Origin: Streptomyces puniciscabiei
Lineage (GTDB): Bacteria > Actinomycetota > Actinomycetes > Streptomycetales > Streptomycetaceae
Length of the DNA: 64,000 bases
Assembly: GCF_006715785.1 (NCBI RefSeq)
Contig: NZ_VFNX01000001.1
Location: forward strand, 5,498,001 to 5,562,000
Direction: 5' to 3'
Shown: in pieces, positions 44,966-53,171 of the stretch
Layout of the letters: every line of letters starts with the position of its first letter
Numbering within the stretch: the stretch's first letter is position 1
Translations under genes and position numbers: made by a program
Notes under the pieces: model-generated
Seen by the model: only the letters and a program-made list of their open reading frames with translations
Databases searched by the model: none
Told to the model about the DNA's origin: nothing

Positions 44966-45439
44966 ATGACCGACATGACGACGACCCCCGAGGGCGACCA
45001 GGAGCCACAGGTTTCGACCCACAGGACGACCCGGCGCGGCGGCGGCGATCCGGCCACCCGCGGACGGACGACCATCGCCGACGGTGTCGTGGTGAAGATC
45101 GCCGGTCTCGCGGCTCGGGACGTGGTCGGCGTGCACGCCCTGGGCGGCGGCCTGGCCCGCACCTTCGGCGCCGTGCGCGACCGGGTGCCCGGCGGCTCCA
45201 AGTCCATCACCCGAGGGGTTAAAGCCGAGGTCGGCGAGGTGCAGACCGCGCTCGACCTGGAGATCGTCGTGGACTACGGCGTCTCGATCACCGATGTCGC
45301 CCGTGCGGTGCGGGAGAACGTGATCGCCGCCGTGGAACGCATGACCGGACTCGAGGTGGTCGAGGTCAACATCGCCGTCGGCGACGTCAAGTTGCCCGAG
45401 GAGGAGGAAGAGGAGCCCGAGCCGCCCCGGATCCAGTGA
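44966..45439 (+). CDS. Asp23/Gls24-family envelope stress response protein
   Basis: The 157-residue protein has a disordered N-terminus and a complete Asp23 domain: TIADGVVVKIAGLAARDVVGVHALGG, then DLEIVVDYGVSITDVARAVR and TGLEVVEVNIAVGDVKLP, ending in a glutamate-rich tail. Asp23 proteins sit under the cell membrane, held by AmaP, and rise during envelope or alkaline stress. The gene starts a five-gene operon that also contains a small membrane protein, a second Asp23, a DUF6286-like protein and AmaP. AAGGGA precedes the ATG at 44966. Confidence 0.93.
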   Translation: MTDMTTTPEGDQEPQVSTHRTTRRGGGDPATRGRTTIADGVVVKIAGLAARDVVGVHALGGGLARTFGAVRDRVPGGSKSITRGVKAEVGEVQTALDLEIVVDYGVSITDVARAVRENVIAAVERMTGLEVVEVNIAVGDVKLPEEEEEEPEPPRIQ

Positions 45440-45487
45440 GGCACCGGCGGCCCGAGACCGTACACCCGAGGAGTGGAGGAGCGAGGC

Positions 45488-45682
45488 ATGAGCATGGCCA
45501 TGGTCGGCATGATCGCCGGAATGGCGCTGGGCTTCGCCGGGTACTTCGGCGGCTTCGGTGCGTTTCTGCTGGTGGCGGCCCTGGGTGCGGTCGGGTTCGT
45601 CGTCGGCCGGTTGGCGGAGGGCGACCTGGAACCGGGTGACTTCTTCCGCATCCGCGGCGACCGGCGCGAACGGCGGCGGTGA
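45488..45682 (+). CDS. Small membrane protein of the Asp23 operon (DUF2273-like)
   Basis: This 64-residue protein has two short hydrophobic helices (AMVGMIAGMALGFAGYFGGF and FLLVAALGAVGFVVGRLAEG) and a basic C-terminus (RIRGDRRERRR). Small proteins of this form, often matched to DUF2273, accompany Asp23 and AmaP in actinobacteria and firmicutes and may help anchor the complex. ATG at 45488 lies 48 bases after the first asp23 gene. Confidence 0.8.
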   Translation: MSMAMVGMIAGMALGFAGYFGGFGAFLLVAALGAVGFVVGRLAEGDLEPGDFFRIRGDRRERRR

Positions 45683-45689
45683 CGGCGGG

Positions 45690-46046
45690 GTGAGCGCCGA
45701 GACCGGCGTGGCGCGCCCGCCGTCGGCCCTCGTGCCACCGGGGGAGCGCGGCGCCACCCGGATCGCCGACCGGGTCGTGGCGAAGATCGCCGCGCAGGCG
45801 GCCCGCGAGGCGCTGCCCTCGCCGCCCGCCGACGCGACCGCCCCGCACGCCACGGTCGTCGTGCACCAGCAGGCGGCCCGCGTCCGCGTCCACCTCGAAC
45901 TCGGCTACCCCTGCGACATCGGCGCCCACTGCGCCGCCGTGCGTCGCCATGTCGCCGAGCGGGTAGGCGCGTTGGTGGACATGGCGGTGCCCGAGGTCGC
46001 CGTCCACGTCGAACGGCTGCACCCGGAACCGCACGGGAGGGCGTGA
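45690..46046 (+). CDS. Second Asp23-family protein
   Basis: The 118-residue product, from GTG at 45690, is a shorter Asp23 domain: GATRIADRVVAKIAAQAARE, then VVVHQQAARVRVHLELGYPC and VGALVDMAVPEVAVHVERLH. Sequence differs from the first paralogue, so the two may form a mixed assembly. It overlaps the stop of the small membrane protein closely and ends one base into the next gene, so the operon is tight. Confidence 0.85.
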   Translation: MSAETGVARPPSALVPPGERGATRIADRVVAKIAAQAAREALPSPPADATAPHATVVVHQQAARVRVHLELGYPCDIGAHCAAVRRHVAERVGALVDMAVPEVAVHVERLHPEPHGRA

Positions 46047-46666
46047 TGAGCGAGCCACAGCTGGCCACCCCGACCCTCGACAAGGACCCCGGCAGCACCC
46101 CGTCGGAGGCGGCCCCCGCCGAGGGCAGCGGCCGCTTCTGGTCGCCGCGCCGCGTCCCGGCCGCCGTCGTCGCGCTCCTGCTGCTGGCCGGCGCCGGCCT
46201 GCTGCTGTACGACATCGCCGCCGTACGCGCCCACCATCCCGCGATGCGCTGGCGCCGCGCCCTCGCCCGGCAACTGGCGCAGCGGCCCCTGGACGACACC
46301 TGGGTGCTGACCGGCGCCGCCGTCGCCGTCGCCGTCGGCCTGTGGCTGATCGCCCTCGCGGTCACGCCCGGCCTGCGCGCACTGCTGCCCATGGTGCGCC
46401 CGCACCCCGATGTCCGCGCCGCACTCCGGCGCGACGCGGCGGCGCTCCTGCTGCGCGACCGGGCCATGGACATCTCCGGGGTCCGGTCGGTCCGGGTGCG
46501 GATGCGCCGCACGAAGGCCGACGTCCGGGCCCTCGCGCACTTCCGTGACCTGGACGACGTACGCGCCGACCTGGACGCGGTGCTCACGGACGCGATCCGG
46601 GGCCTCGGCCTGGCCCGGCCGCTCACGCTGTCGCTGCGTGTGTCCCGGCCCGGACGGAAGGGGTGA
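46046..46666 (+). CDS. DUF6286-like membrane protein of the Asp23 operon
   Basis: The 206-residue protein has two hydrophobic helices (VVALLLLAGAGLLLYDIAAV and VLTGAAVAVAVGLWLIALAV) separated by a short loop, then a cytoplasmic domain with the Asp23/AmaP-like pattern VRSVRVRMRRTKADVRALAH, continuing RPLTLSLRV. It probably helps bind the Asp23 network to the membrane. ATG at 46046 overlaps the previous stop by one base and has GGGAGG upstream; a GTG at 46043 is in frame. Confidence 0.82.
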   Translation: MSEPQLATPTLDKDPGSTPSEAAPAEGSGRFWSPRRVPAAVVALLLLAGAGLLLYDIAAVRAHHPAMRWRRALARQLAQRPLDDTWVLTGAAVAVAVGLWLIALAVTPGLRALLPMVRPHPDVRAALRRDAAALLLRDRAMDISGVRSVRVRMRRTKADVRALAHFRDLDDVRADLDAVLTDAIRGLGLARPLTLSLRVSRPGRKG

Positions 46667-46671
46667 GGACG

Positions 46672-47253
46672 ATGCGTACCGGCGGCCTCAACCGGGTCCT
46701 GCTGGCCCTGGCCGGCCTGCTCCTGCTCGCGCTCGGCGGTGCGGTGCTGGCCGTCGGTCTGGGCGCGCCGCCGCCGTCCTGGTGGATCCACGGCGGCCCG
46801 CACGACGTGCTGCTCACGAGGGCGGAGCGGACCCACTGGCGGGCCGCCGGCTGGTGGTGGCCGGCGGTCATCGCCGGGCTCGTCCTCGTCGTCGTGCTCA
46901 GCCTGTGGTGGCTCACGTCGGTCCTGCGCCGCCGCCGGCTGACCGAGATCCTGATCGACACCGGCGACGACGAGTCCGCCCTGTTGCGCGCCAGGGCCCT
47001 GGAGTCGGCCCTGGCCGAGGACGCCGTGCGACAGCAGGGCGTGGCGCACGCGGAGATCCTCCTGCGGGGCCGCCGTACGGCACCCACGGCGAGGGCGTGG
47101 CTCCAACTCGAACCGCACGTGGACCCGGCGACGGCCCTGAACGAGTTCACGGCCGAGGCCCTGGCCCACGCCCGCCGTTCGGCCCGCCTGCCCTCTCTTC
47201 CGGCAGAGGTACGCCTGCGGACGGTCAGGCACCGTGCGGAAAGGGTCACTTGA
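46672..47253 (+). CDS. amaP: Alkaline shock response membrane anchor protein AmaP
   Basis: The 193-residue protein has an N-terminal helix (RVLLALAGLLLLALGGAVLA), a loop of about 35 residues and a second helix (WWPAVIAGLVLVVVLSLWWL), then a cytoplasmic domain with GVAHAEILLRGRRTAPTARA and LQLEPHVDPATALNEFTAEA. This is the AmaP arrangement: it tethers Asp23 to the membrane. ATG at 46672 has AGGGG at a good distance; an overlapping GTG at 46663 is an alternative. It is the last gene of the operon. Confidence 0.87.
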   Translation: MRTGGLNRVLLALAGLLLLALGGAVLAVGLGAPPPSWWIHGGPHDVLLTRAERTHWRAAGWWWPAVIAGLVLVVVLSLWWLTSVLRRRRLTEILIDTGDDESALLRARALESALAEDAVRQQGVAHAEILLRGRRTAPTARAWLQLEPHVDPATALNEFTAEALAHARRSARLPSLPAEVRLRTVRHRAERVT

Positions 47254-47267
47254 CCCCGGCCCGCACT

Positions 47268-48023
47268 CTAGAACCCGTGGCGCATGCCCCCGTCCACCGG
47301 CAACATGATCCCACTCAGATAGGAGGCCGCCGGAGACAGCAGGAACGCCGCGACCCGGCCGAACTCCTCCGGCGTCCCGTACCTCCGCAACGGAATCCGG
47401 GACTCGTTCGCGGCCCGGGTGGCCTCGGGATCGGCGGACAGCGCGTCCAGCTCGCGCACGCGATCCGTGTCGATGCGCGACGGCAACAGCCCCAGTACCC
47501 GGATCCCGCGCGGACCGAGCTCGTCGGCGAGCGACTTGGCGAACCCGGCGAGGCCGGGCCGCAGCCCGTTGGAGATGGTCAGGCCAGGAATCGGCTCGTG
47601 CACCGACGCGGACAGCACGAACCCGATGACGCCGCCCTCCGCCAGTTCGGCGGCCGCCGCCCGCGCGAGCCGCACCGCACCGAGGAACACCGACTCGAAC
47701 GCGTCGCGCCACTGCTCGTCGGTGTTGTCCGCCACGAAACCCGGCGCCGGCCCGCCCACGCTCACCAGCACGCCGTGGAACGCGCCGAACGTGTCACGGG
47801 CGGCCGCGATCAGCCGCGCCGGCGCCTCCGGGTCGGCGTTGTCCACGCCCACGCCCACCGCGTTCGGGCCCAGTTCGGCGGCGGCGTCGGCCACCCGCTT
47901 CTCGTCCCGGCCGCTGATCACGACCTTCGCCCCGTCGGCGACGAGTTCCCGCGCGGCGGCGTTGCCCAGTCCGCGGGTCGCCCCGGTGACGACGTACACC
48001 CGGTCCTTCAGTCCAAGATCCAT
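47268..48023 (-). CDS. SDR-family oxidoreductase with atypical active site
   Basis: The 251-residue protein has the classical SDR nucleotide-binding motif TGATRGLG (residues about 13-20), a VSVGGPAPG strand in place of NNAG, and a complete C-terminal PVDGGMRHGF. The usual YxxxK is missing: the segment GLTISNGLRPGLAGFAKSL has Ser-x-x-x-Arg at that place, although the preceding serine (VLSASVHEP) is kept. It may be a dehydrogenase with changed chemistry or a non-catalytic member. It converges with AmaP, separated by 14 bases, and lies five bases from the GH15 gene on the same strand. Confidence 0.82.
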   Translation of the reverse strand: MDLGLKDRVYVVTGATRGLGNAAARELVADGAKVVISGRDEKRVADAAAELGPNAVGVGVDNADPEAPARLIAAARDTFGAFHGVLVSVGGPAPGFVADNTDEQWRDAFESVFLGAVRLARAAAAELAEGGVIGFVLSASVHEPIPGLTISNGLRPGLAGFAKSLADELGPRGIRVLGLLPSRIDTDRVRELDALSADPEATRAANESRIPLRRYGTPEEFGRVAAFLLSPAASYLSGIMLPVDGGMRHGF

Positions 48024-48028
48024 GGCCC

Positions 48029-49813
48029 CTATCCTGCCTGGTCGTCCCCGAACAGTGTGAGGGCGGTGTTCACCAGCCCGATGTGACTGAAGGCCTGCGG
48101 GAAGTTGCCCAGGTGGCGGCCGTCGACGGGGTCGTACTCCTCGGCCAGCAGCCCCACGTCGTTGGCCAGGCCCACCAGCCGGTCGAACAGCTCCCGTGCC
48201 TCGTCCTTCCGGCCGGTCAGGTACAGGGCGTCGGCCAGCCAGAACGAGCAGGCCAGGAAGGCGCCCTCGCCGCTCGGCAGCCCGTCGACCACCGAGTCCT
48301 CGGTGTCGTAGCGGCGCAGGAAGCCGCCGTGCCCGAGGTCGTCGCGGATCGCGTCGACCGTGCCGACCACCCGCGGGTCGTCGGGCGGAAGGAAGCCGAC
48401 GCGCGGGATGAGCAGCAGCGCCGCGTCGAGTTCACGGGAGCCGTAGTACTGGGTGAAGGTGTTGCGCTCGGGGTCGTAGCCCTTCTCGCACACCTCCTGG
48501 TGGACCTCGTCGCGGAGTCTGCGCCAGCCCTCCAGGTCGCCCTCGAGGTCCTTGTACCGCTCCAGCGTCCGCACGGCCCGGTCGGCGGCCACCCACACCA
48601 TCACCTTGGAGTGCACGAACTGCTGCCGGCCGCCGCGCACCTCCCACAGGCCTTCGTCCGGCTGCCGCCACGCCGACTCCAGGAAGCCCATCAGGGCGCG
48701 CTGCATCGCCCACATGTGCGGCCGCGGGGACAGGCCCGAGCTACGGGCCAGGGCGAGCGAGTCCATCACCTCGCCGTACACGTCGAGCTGGAGCTGCTCG
48801 ACCGCGCCGTTGCCGATGCGCACGGGGGCGGAGTCGGCGAAGCCGGGCAGCCAGGACAGCTCCATCTCCGGCAGCCGCCGCTCGCCCGCGACGCCGTACA
48901 TGATCTGCAGGTCGGCCGGGTCGCCGGCGACCGCGCGCAGCAGCCAGTCGCGCCAGGCCGAGGCCTCGTCGTGATAGCCGGCCTGGAGCAGCGCGCCGAG
49001 GGTGAGGGTGGAGTCGCGCAGCCAGCAGTAGCGGTAGTCCCAGTTGCGCACCCCGCCCGGCTGCTCCGGCAGCGAGGTGGTCGCCGCGGCGACGATCCCG
49101 CCGGTCGGGATGTAGGTGAGGGCCTTGAGGGTGATCAGGGAGCGCACGACCATGTCCCGGTAGGGGCCCCGGTAACGGCACTGCCGGGCCCAGCGCTGCC
49201 AGTCGGCGACGCTGGACTCCAGGGCCTCGCAGGGGTCGTTGAGCGGTGGGCGGCGTTCGTGCGAGGGGTGCCAGGTGAGAACGAACGCGACCCGCTCGCC
49301 CCCGGCGACGGTGAACGCGGAGTGGGTGCCGAAGTCCTCGCCCCAGGTGTGCACGGCCGGCTCGGAGCGCAGCCAGGCCGAGTCCGGTCCCGCGACGGCC
49401 ACCCGGTGCCCGTCCGCGCGGCGCACCCACGGCATGATCGACCCGTAGTCGAAGCGCAGGCGGAGGGTGCTGCGGACGGTGACCCGGCCGCTGAGCCCCT
49501 CGACGATCCGTACGACGTCGGGGGCGCGGTCGCGCTGCGGCATCAGGTCGGTGACCCGGACCGTGCCGTCCGGGGTCTCCCACTCGGTGTCGAGGACGAG
49601 CGTGTCGGGCCGGTAGGCGCGGCGCGTGCAGGCGTCCGCGCCCTCGGGGGCGATCCGCCAGTAGCCGTGGTCCTCGCCGCCCAGCAGCCGGGCGAAGCAC
49701 GCGCCGGAGTCGAAGCGGGGCAGGCACAGCCAGTCGATCGAGCCGTCCTTGCCGACCAGCGCCGCGGTCTGCTCGTCACCGATGAGTGCGTAGTCCTCGA
49801 TGCGCGCGTTCAC
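48029..49813 (-). CDS. GH15-family protein (glucoamylase/trehalase-like)
   Basis: The product is about 594 residues from GTG at 49813. It has the N-terminal beta domain (IEDYALIGDEQTAALVGKDG, then SIDWLCLPRFDS) and the C-terminal (alpha/alpha)6 barrel of GH15, including VRNWDYRYCWLRDSTLTLGAL and ALLLIPRVGFLPPDDPRV with SEEYDP-like LLAEEYDPVDGRHLGNFPQA and FSHIGLVNTAL. These enzymes hydrolyse alpha-glucans or trehalose; substrates vary. No signal peptide is seen, so it is cytoplasmic. A TTG at 49846 is a possible longer start. It is separated from the SDR gene by five bases. Confidence 0.9.
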   Translation of the reverse strand: MNARIEDYALIGDEQTAALVGKDGSIDWLCLPRFDSGACFARLLGGEDHGYWRIAPEGADACTRRAYRPDTLVLDTEWETPDGTVRVTDLMPQRDRAPDVVRIVEGLSGRVTVRSTLRLRFDYGSIMPWVRRADGHRVAVAGPDSAWLRSEPAVHTWGEDFGTHSAFTVAGGERVAFVLTWHPSHERRPPLNDPCEALESSVADWQRWARQCRYRGPYRDMVVRSLITLKALTYIPTGGIVAAATTSLPEQPGGVRNWDYRYCWLRDSTLTLGALLQAGYHDEASAWRDWLLRAVAGDPADLQIMYGVAGERRLPEMELSWLPGFADSAPVRIGNGAVEQLQLDVYGEVMDSLALARSSGLSPRPHMWAMQRALMGFLESAWRQPDEGLWEVRGGRQQFVHSKVMVWVAADRAVRTLERYKDLEGDLEGWRRLRDEVHQEVCEKGYDPERNTFTQYYGSRELDAALLLIPRVGFLPPDDPRVVGTVDAIRDDLGHGGFLRRYDTEDSVVDGLPSGEGAFLACSFWLADALYLTGRKDEARELFDRLVGLANDVGLLAEEYDPVDGRHLGNFPQAFSHIGLVNTALTLFGDDQAG

Positions 49814-49898
49814 GGCATCCGGTTTCCCGGCGGACCAGAGGGCCAATCAGGTGGTGCGCCGGGGGAGTGACGTCACCGCGCGGGAGCACGCGCGGGGC

Positions 49899-50693
49899 TC
49901 ACACGGCGGCCGGTGCGCTCTCCGCCGGCTGCGCCTGCGCCGCCTCCTCCTCCTGGTCCCGGATCTCCCGGCGGACCAGGAACCACCAGCCGACCGGGAC
50001 GCCCGCGGCGAACAGCCACCACTGGATCATGTAGGCGTAGTTGAGCGGGGCGTCCTCGCTGCCGGGGTCGGAGATCTGCTCCGGGCCGTCCTTGGGTGTG
50101 GGCGCCGTCTGCTCGACATAGCCGCCGAGCACCCGGGCGCCGAGCCGGTGCGCCTCCTCGGTGCTGTTGATCAGCATGATCTGGCGGTCGGGGAGGCCCT
50201 TGACGTTCTTGATGCCGCTCGCCGCGGTCGTCTCGTCGGCCATCAGCCGCCCGGTGACGGTGGTGCGGCCGGACGGCGGGGCGGGGATCTTCGGGAAGGC
50301 GGTCTGGACGCCGTTCGCGGGGATCCAGCCGCGGTTGACGAGGAGGATCCTGCCGTCGTCCAGGACGAAGGGGGTGAGCACGTGGAAGCCCACCTCGCCG
50401 TCGGAGTTGGTCCGGCGCCGGACCACGACCTCCCTGGCGGTGTCGAAGGTGCCGGTCGCGGTGACCGTGCGGTACTTCTCGGTGCGGGTCACGGCATGCC
50501 CGGGGGAGGTCAGCCGCTCGACCGGGACCGGCTTGGCGTGCAGTGCCGAGGAGACCAGGTTGTTGCGCGCGGTGCGCTCCTGGTAGCGGTGCTGCTGCCA
50601 GAAGCCCAGCCTGATCATCGTCGGGATCAGCGCGATCGCGACGATGGTGAGGATCACCCACTGGCGGGACAACAGGAAGCGGTAGCGGTGCAC
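49899..50693 (-). CDS. SURF1-family cytochrome-oxidase assembly protein
   Basis: The 264-residue protein has one membrane helix near the N-terminus (RQWVILTIVAIALIPTMIRL, followed by GFWQQHRY) and one near the C-terminus (WWLFAAGVPVGWWFLV). The body contains the SURF1 blocks HVLTPFVLDDGRILLVNRGW and PLNYAYMIQWW. SURF1 helps haem a or copper insertion into cytochrome c oxidase. GTG at 50693 gives the usual MHRYRFLL beginning; a longer frame to 50726 is unlikely. It stands alone between the GH15 gene and a zinc-ribbon gene. Confidence 0.92.
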   Translation of the reverse strand: MHRYRFLLSRQWVILTIVAIALIPTMIRLGFWQQHRYQERTARNNLVSSALHAKPVPVERLTSPGHAVTRTEKYRTVTATGTFDTAREVVVRRRTNSDGEVGFHVLTPFVLDDGRILLVNRGWIPANGVQTAFPKIPAPPSGRTTVTGRLMADETTAASGIKNVKGLPDRQIMLINSTEEAHRLGARVLGGYVEQTAPTPKDGPEQISDPGSEDAPLNYAYMIQWWLFAAGVPVGWWFLVRREIRDQEEEAAQAQPAESAPAAV

Positions 50694-50742
50694 CCCACGA
50701 CGGTACCTCCGAGCCGTGGGGTGCATTCAGGCGGGTACCGGG

Positions 50743-50976
50743 TCACACCCGGTCGACGATGCCCACCTTTCCCTCCGCGCGGGCGCAGTGGGCCCCACAG
50801 TAGAACCGGCCGTCGGCCTCCACGCCCTGGCCGATGATCTGCACCCGGCAGTGCTCGCAGATGGGGGCCATCCGGTGGATCGCGCAGGAGAAGCAGTCGA
50901 AGACGTGCACCGCGCCCTGTGCGTGGACCTCGAAGGTCATCCCGTAGTCATTGCCGCAAACTTCGCATTTCGCCAT
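50743..50976 (-). CDS. Small zinc-ribbon protein with four cysteine pairs
   Basis: The 77-residue protein carries C4-C7, C28-C31, C40-C43 and C60/C64 as evenly spaced metal-binding pairs, enough for two zinc sites, with GRFYCGAHCARAEGK near the end. There is no membrane segment. Streptomyces carry proteins like this in the same place, but no function is known to me; nucleic-acid or protein binding would be usual. It lies 49 bases from SURF1 on the same strand. Confidence 0.82.
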   Translation of the reverse strand: MAKCEVCGNDYGMTFEVHAQGAVHVFDCFSCAIHRMAPICEHCRVQIIGQGVEADGRFYCGAHCARAEGKVGIVDRV

Positions 50977-51089
50977 GCGCCACAGGGTGGGCCGTCACCC
51001 GGCGCACGGGCGAGCGGGCGCCGGGTGAGTCGTACGGCAACCACCCGTTCGTACGATTTCCTGCTGGTTCGTCATGTCGTTCCGTGCCG

Positions 51090-52091
51090 TCACGCGTCGG
51101 CGGGCTCGACATCCCGCAGCAGTTGCCCGAATGCGGCCTCGTCGACGATCGGCGTGCCGAACTGCCGCGCCCTGGCCACCTTGGACGTGCCCGAGTCGGG
51201 GTCGTTGGTCACCAGCAGGCTGGTCAGCCGGGAGATGCTGGACGCCACATGCAGACCGGCCTCGGTGGCCCGGTCCTCCAGCAGTTCGCGGTCGACGGAG
51301 GTGTCCCCGGAGAACGCCACCCTCATGCCCTGTTTGAGTGGTTTGCCGTCTTCATAGCGGCCGGGGTTGGGATAGGGGCATGCGGGCCTTTTGCGGGAGG
51401 GGCGCCATGTGGTCTGCCGGTAGCCGCCGTAGTCCCCGTACCCACCGCCGGACGACTGCCGGGGCACCGGGCGGTCCGACCACTCCGTCAGTGGCCGGCA
51501 CTCCAGCAGCGGCAGCCGCACGCCGCCCGCCGCCGCGGCCCGAAGGCTCGGCCGGAACGCCTCCGCCAGCACACGCGCGTCGTCCAGCGCGTGGTGCGCC
51601 CGCTGCTGTACGACGCCGTAGTGCGCCGCCAGCGACTCCAGTTTGAAGTTCGGCAGCGGCAGCCCCAGCTCCTTCGACAGCGCGATGGTGCACAGCCGCT
51701 GACGGACCGGCGCCTCGCGCTTCGCGCGCGCGTACTCCCGCGCGATCATCTGCCAGTCGAAGACGGCGTTGTGCGCGACCAGCACCCTGCCGTCCAGGCG
51801 GGCCGCGAACTCCTCGGCGATGTCCGCGAAGAGCGGCGCCCCTTCGAGCACCTCGCTCGTCAGACCGTGTATCCACACCGGTCCGGGGTCGCGCTCCGGG
51901 TTGACCAGCGTGTACCAGTGGTCCTCGACCTCGCCGCGCCCGTCCAGCCGGTAGACGGCCGCCGAGATGATCCGGTCGTCCCGGGCCAGGCCGGTGGTCT
52001 CCACGTCAACGACCGCGTATCCCTTCGGATACGCGGCCGGCCACTGGGTGGGGGAGGACACTGCGGTCGCACGGTCTTCGAGCATGGTCAT
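51090..52091 (-). CDS. DEDDh 3'-5' exonuclease with C-terminal BRCT domain
   Basis: The protein, about 333 residues from ATG at 52091 (or 52085), resembles DnaQ epsilon-like exonucleases: ExoI GYAVVDVETTGLARDDRI, ExoII VLVAHNAVFDWQMI and ExoIII HHALDDARVLAEAF carry the catalytic D, E, D and H, D. After a glycine- and tyrosine-rich linker the C-terminal 85 residues form a BRCT domain (GMRVAFSGDTSVDRELLEDR, then GLHVASSISRLTSLLVTNDP and QFGTPIVDEAAFGQLL). It probably trims DNA ends in repair or replication. TATCCT eight bases before the ATG at 52085 suggests a leaderless start there. Confidence 0.9.
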   Translation of the reverse strand: MTMLEDRATAVSSPTQWPAAYPKGYAVVDVETTGLARDDRIISAAVYRLDGRGEVEDHWYTLVNPERDPGPVWIHGLTSEVLEGAPLFADIAEEFAARLDGRVLVAHNAVFDWQMIAREYARAKREAPVRQRLCTIALSKELGLPLPNFKLESLAAHYGVVQQRAHHALDDARVLAEAFRPSLRAAAAGGVRLPLLECRPLTEWSDRPVPRQSSGGGYGDYGGYRQTTWRPSRKRPACPYPNPGRYEDGKPLKQGMRVAFSGDTSVDRELLEDRATEAGLHVASSISRLTSLLVTNDPDSGTSKVARARQFGTPIVDEAAFGQLLRDVEPADA

Positions 52092-52397
52092 TGAGGATAC
52101 GGGCCACGACTGACAGCGGGGTCCGGCAGGTGCGCTCGGCTCCGCCGGTTCGCCGCTCGCCCGCTCGACCGCCGCACAGGTGTGCGCTGTCCTCTGCCCG
52201 CCCACCGGTCCCGGTCAGCCGGCAGGCGCAGGGCGAGGGCTCGGCCGAACCAAGTGGGCAAGGCCTCGGCCGGCCTGCGAGCCCGCCCGCCGGGTGCGTG
52301 ACGAGCGGCGGCATGCGTCGCACGCGCGGGTGGAGCGGTGGCACGCCGGTGCGTGCCGGGAAAACGCTGCCACGCGTGCGTGCTCGTTCTGCGCCTC
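52092..52397. other. Intergenic region between the exonuclease and TetR genes
   Basis: These 306 bases hold no credible gene. Codon-like ORFs here are short and overlap the strand shadows of neighbours. The left end contains the exonuclease promoter; the rest shows no strong hairpin or repeat that I could support, only GC-rich sequence after the stop of the TetR gene. Confidence 0.6.
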
Positions 52398-53057
52398 TCA
52401 GCCGGCCGAGTCGGATGGGCGGGTGGGCAGGGTCGGGGTCAACAGCGACCGCACCAGCGCACGTACGGCCGTCACGAACAGCCGCTCGGTGTCCACCGGC
52501 CGGGCCAGCGCACGCGCCAGTGCGGGGTCGTCTTCGGCGTTCTGGGAACTCCACAGCTCCCGCTCGCCGGGGTGCTGCACCGGGGCGCGCTCGCGGTTGC
52601 GCTCCACCAGCACATGCCCGACGACCTGGAACTGCACGGCCCGCACGAACTCGGCCGCCCGCGCGCCGCGCAGCCCGGCGGCGTGCGCCTCGCGCACCAG
52701 GACCCGCTGGGCGGGCAGGAACATCCGCTCGGTCAGCCCGCGCTCGTGCACCAGGGCCACCAGATGCGGATGGTCGCGCAGTTGCCGGCGCAGGTCGCGG
52801 GCGACCCCGACCACGCGCTGCTCGGGTGTCCGCCCGGAGGGCCGGATCTCGCCGAGCTCGGCCACGGTCCGCTCCACGAGGGCGTCGAGCAGGGCCTCGC
52901 GGCCGCCGACGTGCCAGTAGATCGACGTCACGGCGGTGCCCAGATCTGCGGCCAGCGCCCGCATGGTGAGCGCGTCCGGCCCGTGCCGCCGCACCAGGGC
53001 GGCGGCGGCCTCCAGCACCGCCTCCCGGGTCAGCGCACTCCTCGTCCCGCCGGCCAT
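52398..53057 (-). CDS. TetR-family repressor
   Basis: The 219-residue protein starts with a TetR helix-turn-helix (ALTREAVLEAAAALVRRHG, then TMRALAADLGTAVTSIYWHV) and continues with an alpha-helical ligand-binding domain. The recognition helix (TSIYWHVGG) is typical of TetR/AcrR. It is divergent from the acetoacetate-decarboxylase-like gene, with a perfect palindrome (53108-53124) between the two. It is therefore the probable repressor of its own gene and of the catabolic operon. The effector is likely a substrate or product of that operon. Confidence 0.92.
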   Translation of the reverse strand: MAGGTRSALTREAVLEAAAALVRRHGPDALTMRALAADLGTAVTSIYWHVGGREALLDALVERTVAELGEIRPSGRTPEQRVVGVARDLRRQLRDHPHLVALVHERGLTERMFLPAQRVLVREAHAAGLRGARAAEFVRAVQFQVVGHVLVERNRERAPVQHPGERELWSSQNAEDDPALARALARPVDTERLFVTAVRALVRSLLTPTLPTRPSDSAG

Positions 53058-53107
53058 GATCCCCCAACTTCCGTCCGTACGCGTGTCTTTACCCGGCGCG
53101 GAGTCTG

Positions 53108-53124
53108 CTGTAACTGTGTTACAG
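53108..53124. promoter_or_regulatory. Candidate TetR operator (perfect inverted repeat)
   Basis: CTGTAAC-TGT-GTTACAG is a perfect seven-base inverted repeat with a three-base centre, in the 114-base gap between the TetR gene and the divergent operon. It is the only strong palindrome there, and its size and spacing fit a TetR dimer site. It is placed to affect both promoters. Confidence 0.75.
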
Positions 53125-53171
53125 GTGACGATCCGTCAGAAGCTTCCGTCGGAAGAAGGGCGGTACGGCCC

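Noticed and set aside
52006..53067. Minus-strand ORF spanning the TetR gene and its downstream gap
   Set aside because: The translation is Arg/Ala/Gly-rich and out of frame with the TetR protein, as expected for a high-GC shadow.
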